In this document: in pieces, positions 63,627-64,000 of the stretch
How the letters are laid out: each line of letters opens with the position of its first letter
Position numbering within the stretch: the stretch's first letter is position 1
Assembly: GCF_003173595.1 (NCBI RefSeq)
Contig: NZ_QGNZ01000002.1
Location: forward strand, 992,001-1,056,000
From: Pedobacter yonginensis
GTDB taxonomy: Bacteria > Bacteroidota > Bacteroidia > Sphingobacteriales > Sphingobacteriaceae
Direction: 5' to 3'
DNA length: 64,000 nt
Notes under the pieces: model-generated
What the model saw: the letters and a program-made list of their open reading frames with translations, nothing else
What the model was told of the DNA's origin: nothing
The model's database searches: none
Position numbers and translations under genes: made by a program

Positions 63627-64000
63627 CTAAATTAAGTTTCTGGTTATTTTGCCCTTTATGATATATAAAGAAGTGATGCTCTTTTTGTCGATAATGGTTT
63701 CCCCTTTAAAATTTGGATTGGAAGCGCGGAGTACAAGTTTTGATTGATCAGGATGTTGGTGAACTAACTTAATCGTTCTCATATTGTTGGAGTCTGCATT
63801 AGTCATAACAACATATGCTTCGCCCCATTGTAGTACTTCATAATTGGTTACCTCTCTAACCGCAATAATTTCTCCAGAGGCATATTTAGGGTACATGCTA
63901 TCACCATACACGGGCAAATAAGCAGTACAATCGTTAAAAGGCTTGTAGTTAACGAAATATTCGGCTTGTTCTTCTTCAAGTAAAAGCGTATCGGTATCTG
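63627..64000 (-). CDS. LexA/S24-type regulator, partial
   Basis: The last 125 codons of a minus-strand gene entering from beyond 64000. Peptidase S24 motifs: GDSMYPKYASGEIIAV (catalytic Ser) and RTIKLVHQH (Lys). Such proteins are LexA/CI-like repressors with an N-terminal HTH that is outside the window. Possibly an SOS or phage-type regulator. No internal stop in the frame up to the window end; its start cannot be seen. Confidence 0.8.
   Translation of the reverse strand, partial: DTDTLLLEEEQAEYFVNYKPFNDCTAYLPVYGDSMYPKYASGEIIAVREVTNYEVLQWGEAYVVMTNADSNNMRTIKLVHQHPDQSKLVLRASNPNFKGETIIDKKSITSLYIIKGKITRNLI

Noticed and set aside
1..64000. tRNA, rRNA, CRISPR array, prophage or insertion sequence
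   Set aside because: No cloverleaf, repeat-spacer arrays, transposase or phage structural genes were recognised anywhere in the window.

Overview
The window looks like chromosomal DNA of a low-GC Bacteroidetes, most probably a Sphingobacteriaceae such as Pedobacter. The reasons are the type IX secretion/gliding genes gldJ and porV, several families confined to Bacteroidetes (DUF4834, DUF2480, DUF3108, DUF3109, DUF6702, DUF6427-like), promoters of the TAnnTTTG -7 type, and REP-like palindromes between genes. The genus is an inference. I see no rRNA, tRNA, CRISPR array, insertion sequence or prophage; this is mostly core genome with a few accessory islands.

Layout. 1-4.1 kb: gldJ and porV (type IX secretion, divergent) and ispF (isoprenoids). 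4.1-10.2 kb: a very large GH18-deacetylase-glycosyltransferase fusion for an exopolysaccharide, then pirin and YceI, a Crp/Fnr regulator and a tiny FeoB-associated Cys-rich membrane protein. 10.3-16.4 kb: a compact amidoligase cluster (ATP-grasp-like protein, class I glutamine amidotransferase, YbdK-type carboxylate-amine ligase, ATP-grasp enzyme with a histone-H1-like tail, esterase) plus a second, divergent esterase. This is the best candidate for an undescribed pathway. 16.4-21.1 kb: a secreted caspase-like protein facing a membrane TPR protein, a small lipoprotein and a retropepsin-like protease. 21.4-33 kb: typA, a lipid A-type acyltransferase, a serine hydrolase, an unannotated protein with kinase-like motifs, a PfpI protein, two glycosyltransferases and a tricorn-type protease.

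33.1-42.8 kb: methyltransferase and rhomboid protease, then a minus-strand surface-glycan block (glycosyltransferase, two methyltransferase-like proteins, a Wzx-type flippase), DinB, YjjG, upp and a deacetylase-like protein that seems to lack its catalytic motif. 43.1-49.7 kb: DUF6702, HupE/UreJ and M1 peptidase module, uvrB, YwbE, DUF4834. 49.8-64 kb: GbsR-type regulator, YfhO-like membrane protein, a 31-residue membrane peptide, an LpxH-like phosphoesterase with a glycosyltransferase, a DUF6427-like membrane protein, the coaX-outer membrane protein-lptC-ppiD run (envelope biogenesis), DUF2480, DUF3108, DUF3109, and a LexA/S24-type regulator cut by the window end.

The dominant theme is cell-envelope construction (T9SS, Lpt, LPS-type acylation, glycans, periplasmic folding), with a small-molecule or peptide ligation cluster of unknown product set inside it. 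Function calls rest on motif recognition by eye; no database search was possible.
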